Assembly: GCA_008921705.1 (NCBI GenBank)
Contig: VFFE01007186.1
Location: forward strand, 1,895,969-1,959,968
DNA: 64,000 nucleotides
Reading direction: 5' to 3'
Origin: Burhinus oedicnemus
Taxonomy: Eukaryota > Chordata > Aves > Charadriiformes > Burhinidae
Part shown: positions 62,472 to 64,000 of the stretch, one piece after another
How the letters are laid out: each line of letters begins with the position of its first letter
How positions within the stretch are numbered: position 1 is the stretch's first letter
Program-made: the position numbers and the translations under genes
The notes under the pieces: generated by a model
The model's database searches: none
Told to the model about the DNA's origin: nothing
The model's input: the letters and a program-made list of their open reading frames with translations, nothing else

Positions 62472-64000
62472 TTGTAACAGTGCCAAACATTGTCATTTCA
62501 CTATTCACATCACTTACCTGAACATTCAAATGAGAAAGCTCAGAGATGTAATTTTATTCATGATGAAAAAACTTATTTTTAAATGAAGTGTTTTACAGTA
62601 ATTTTAGCAGCTCATACTGTCATACAGCACTTGTCAAACTGACATACCTGCTTTGAAGTCTAAGGTATAATTAGTGAGAAAGCACAGCAAATTTGGAATT
62701 CACTTGAGTGGGATTTACCAAATATTTAGTTTTAAACCCAGACTTAAGCATGTTGCTGAGTAGGGGTGTTAGCTGAGATGTAAAACTGAAAAATAAAGCA
62801 AAGCACAGCCTCCATAAAACCATAAATTCACATTTTTCGTGCACTGATATTTTTGTGAATTGTATTGTGATGGAATACTGAAGTATTCTAATTAGAAATA
62901 GTTCTTAAAACCAGCACTAAAATATCTCTGATTGTTACATACAGTCCACTTTTTGACTGTTCTTGCTGGATGATATTAACTCTGTGGACCAAGAAAAGAG
63001 GCTTCAGAAGCCAGCAATACAGGATATCACAGTGCAGTTGAGAGAAATATTACAAGCCACAGGGTGGTCAGGAATGTTTCCTGCTATGCATTAAAGGCAA
63101 TATCTTCTGCATTAATTGTACAAAGTCACTTTTGTGATTTAAAATACCTAATAATGAAGGAAGCTGCCTCTTGCTAGGGATTTTAAAAGCCCTGTATTGT
63201 ATGGCGCCAAGATTGTCACTGTCAGTTAATAATTCCGTTCTCATTGAACAGCACTGACAATGTAAAATCACTCTTTCAAAAAAAACCCCTGCCTCCAAAC
63301 CCTGGAAAAATAAGAGTAAAATACATTGTGAAAGTTTTTTTACAGAGCTATTTTCCCACTTCATAAGCAGAGATAGGGAAATGCAGCTAACAGTGGCTGA
63401 ACTAACTGTAGGTTAAAATTAGAAAAGGTACAAATAAACAATTTTTTTCAAAATTGTTACTGGCTCATGCATAATTCAAAATGAGAACAAAGGCTAAATT
63501 ATAAATCACCAGATAAATTAATTAATTATAATAATTCAGCATTCCCTGCTTATAAGTATGCAAGTACTTCACACTCTACACAGACACAATAAACCCTTTA
63601 TTCTCTAGACTTCTACAGTAATGACTACACTAGACACTATGACCCTTGAAAAGTTTAAACTGCAAATTAGGTCACTGCACAGATTTTCCTTTTTGAATTG
63701 TCTGACCTTGCTGCAAAGAGGTAAACATTTGTCATTTATTTTGAGGAGATATGGAAATGGGGGCCCAGCATTAAACTGTTCATAATTTGAATTATGAGAT
63801 ATTCTTCAATGCAATGTGTAAAACATGAAATGGAATTGAATTTGTGTGATACAGCTGGAGAAAAAAAGGAAGTGAAATATTTTTCTTTTCATTAGATGTA
63901 TAGAGACATACGTTATATGATCAGTCTTAGAAAGTCTGTGTGGTGAATTAAAAGGTTCTATTAGTAAGGCAATAAGGAAAGATAGTAAGAGAGGTATTGT
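62472..64000. other. Unannotated right end
   Basis: AT-rich unique sequence without a recognised repeat. A weak exon-like frame on the minus strand at 63068-63304 is described under findings. Confidence 0.5.

Noticed and set aside
1..64000. tRNA, rRNA, CRISPR arrays, prophage or bacterial operons
   Set aside because: No cloverleaf with A/B boxes, no regular spacer arrays and no closely packed coding frames were seen. The repeat content is clearly avian nuclear.

Overview
The window looks like bird (neoavian-type) nuclear DNA: AT-rich, low in CpG, and dominated by CR1 retrotransposon (LINE) copies, the signature interspersed repeat of sauropsid and especially avian genomes. Many CR1 copies end in the diagnostic (ATTCTATG)n 3' tail. 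Three endogenous-retrovirus LTRs of kinds I recognise from many bird genomes are also present. I found no tRNA, rRNA, CRISPR array, bacterial operon, or multi-exon gene that I can defend. The window is best read as intergenic DNA (gene desert) or part of a very large intron.

Layout. 1-4.8 kb: unannotated AT-rich DNA. 4.81-4.96 kb: a CR1 3'-end scrap (minus). 9.8-10.4 kb: CR1 (minus) with a 142-codon reverse-transcriptase remnant. 12.66-13.72 kb: a solo LTR bounded by TG...CA and a perfect 5-bp target-site duplication CCTTG. 14.8-16.6 kb: a 1.8-kb CR1 (plus) holding most of a broken reverse-transcriptase reading frame. 19.7-20.3 kb: CR1 (plus). 26.6-27.2 kb: a second LTR. 29.5-30.25 kb: CR1 (minus). 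34.2-35.2 kb: a third, internally deleted LTR followed by a composite of two CR1 subfamilies and an inverted CR1 scrap. 35.2-50.8 kb: a long repeat-poor block. 50.8-51.7 kb: an older-looking CR1 (minus) with an internal 80-bp duplication. 52.4-53.2 kb: two CR1 3' ends either side of a compound tetranucleotide microsatellite. 57.1-59.4 kb: the longest CR1 (2.2 kb, minus), with seven perfect tail octamers and a 212-bp internal tandem duplication. 61.2-62.5 kb: two more plus-strand CR1 3' ends.

The protein-like frames longer than about 60 codons fall into three groups: CR1 reverse-transcriptase remnants, chance frames inside LTRs or T-rich tracts, and frames in unique DNA without convincing exon signals. 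None of the CR1 copies can be active: all are 5'-truncated and carry stops or frameshifts. Two weak exon-like candidates (24.6 kb plus strand, 63.1-63.3 kb minus strand) are recorded with low confidence.

I did not find a clear undescribed biological system. The most informative structures are rearrangements within the retroelements: a sharp chimeric junction between two CR1 subfamilies at 34,833/34,834, diverged tandem duplications inside two other CR1 copies, and the LTR with an intact target-site duplication. Subfamily names, ages and percentage identities need consensus alignments that I could not run. Statements about similarity between copies were made by eye.
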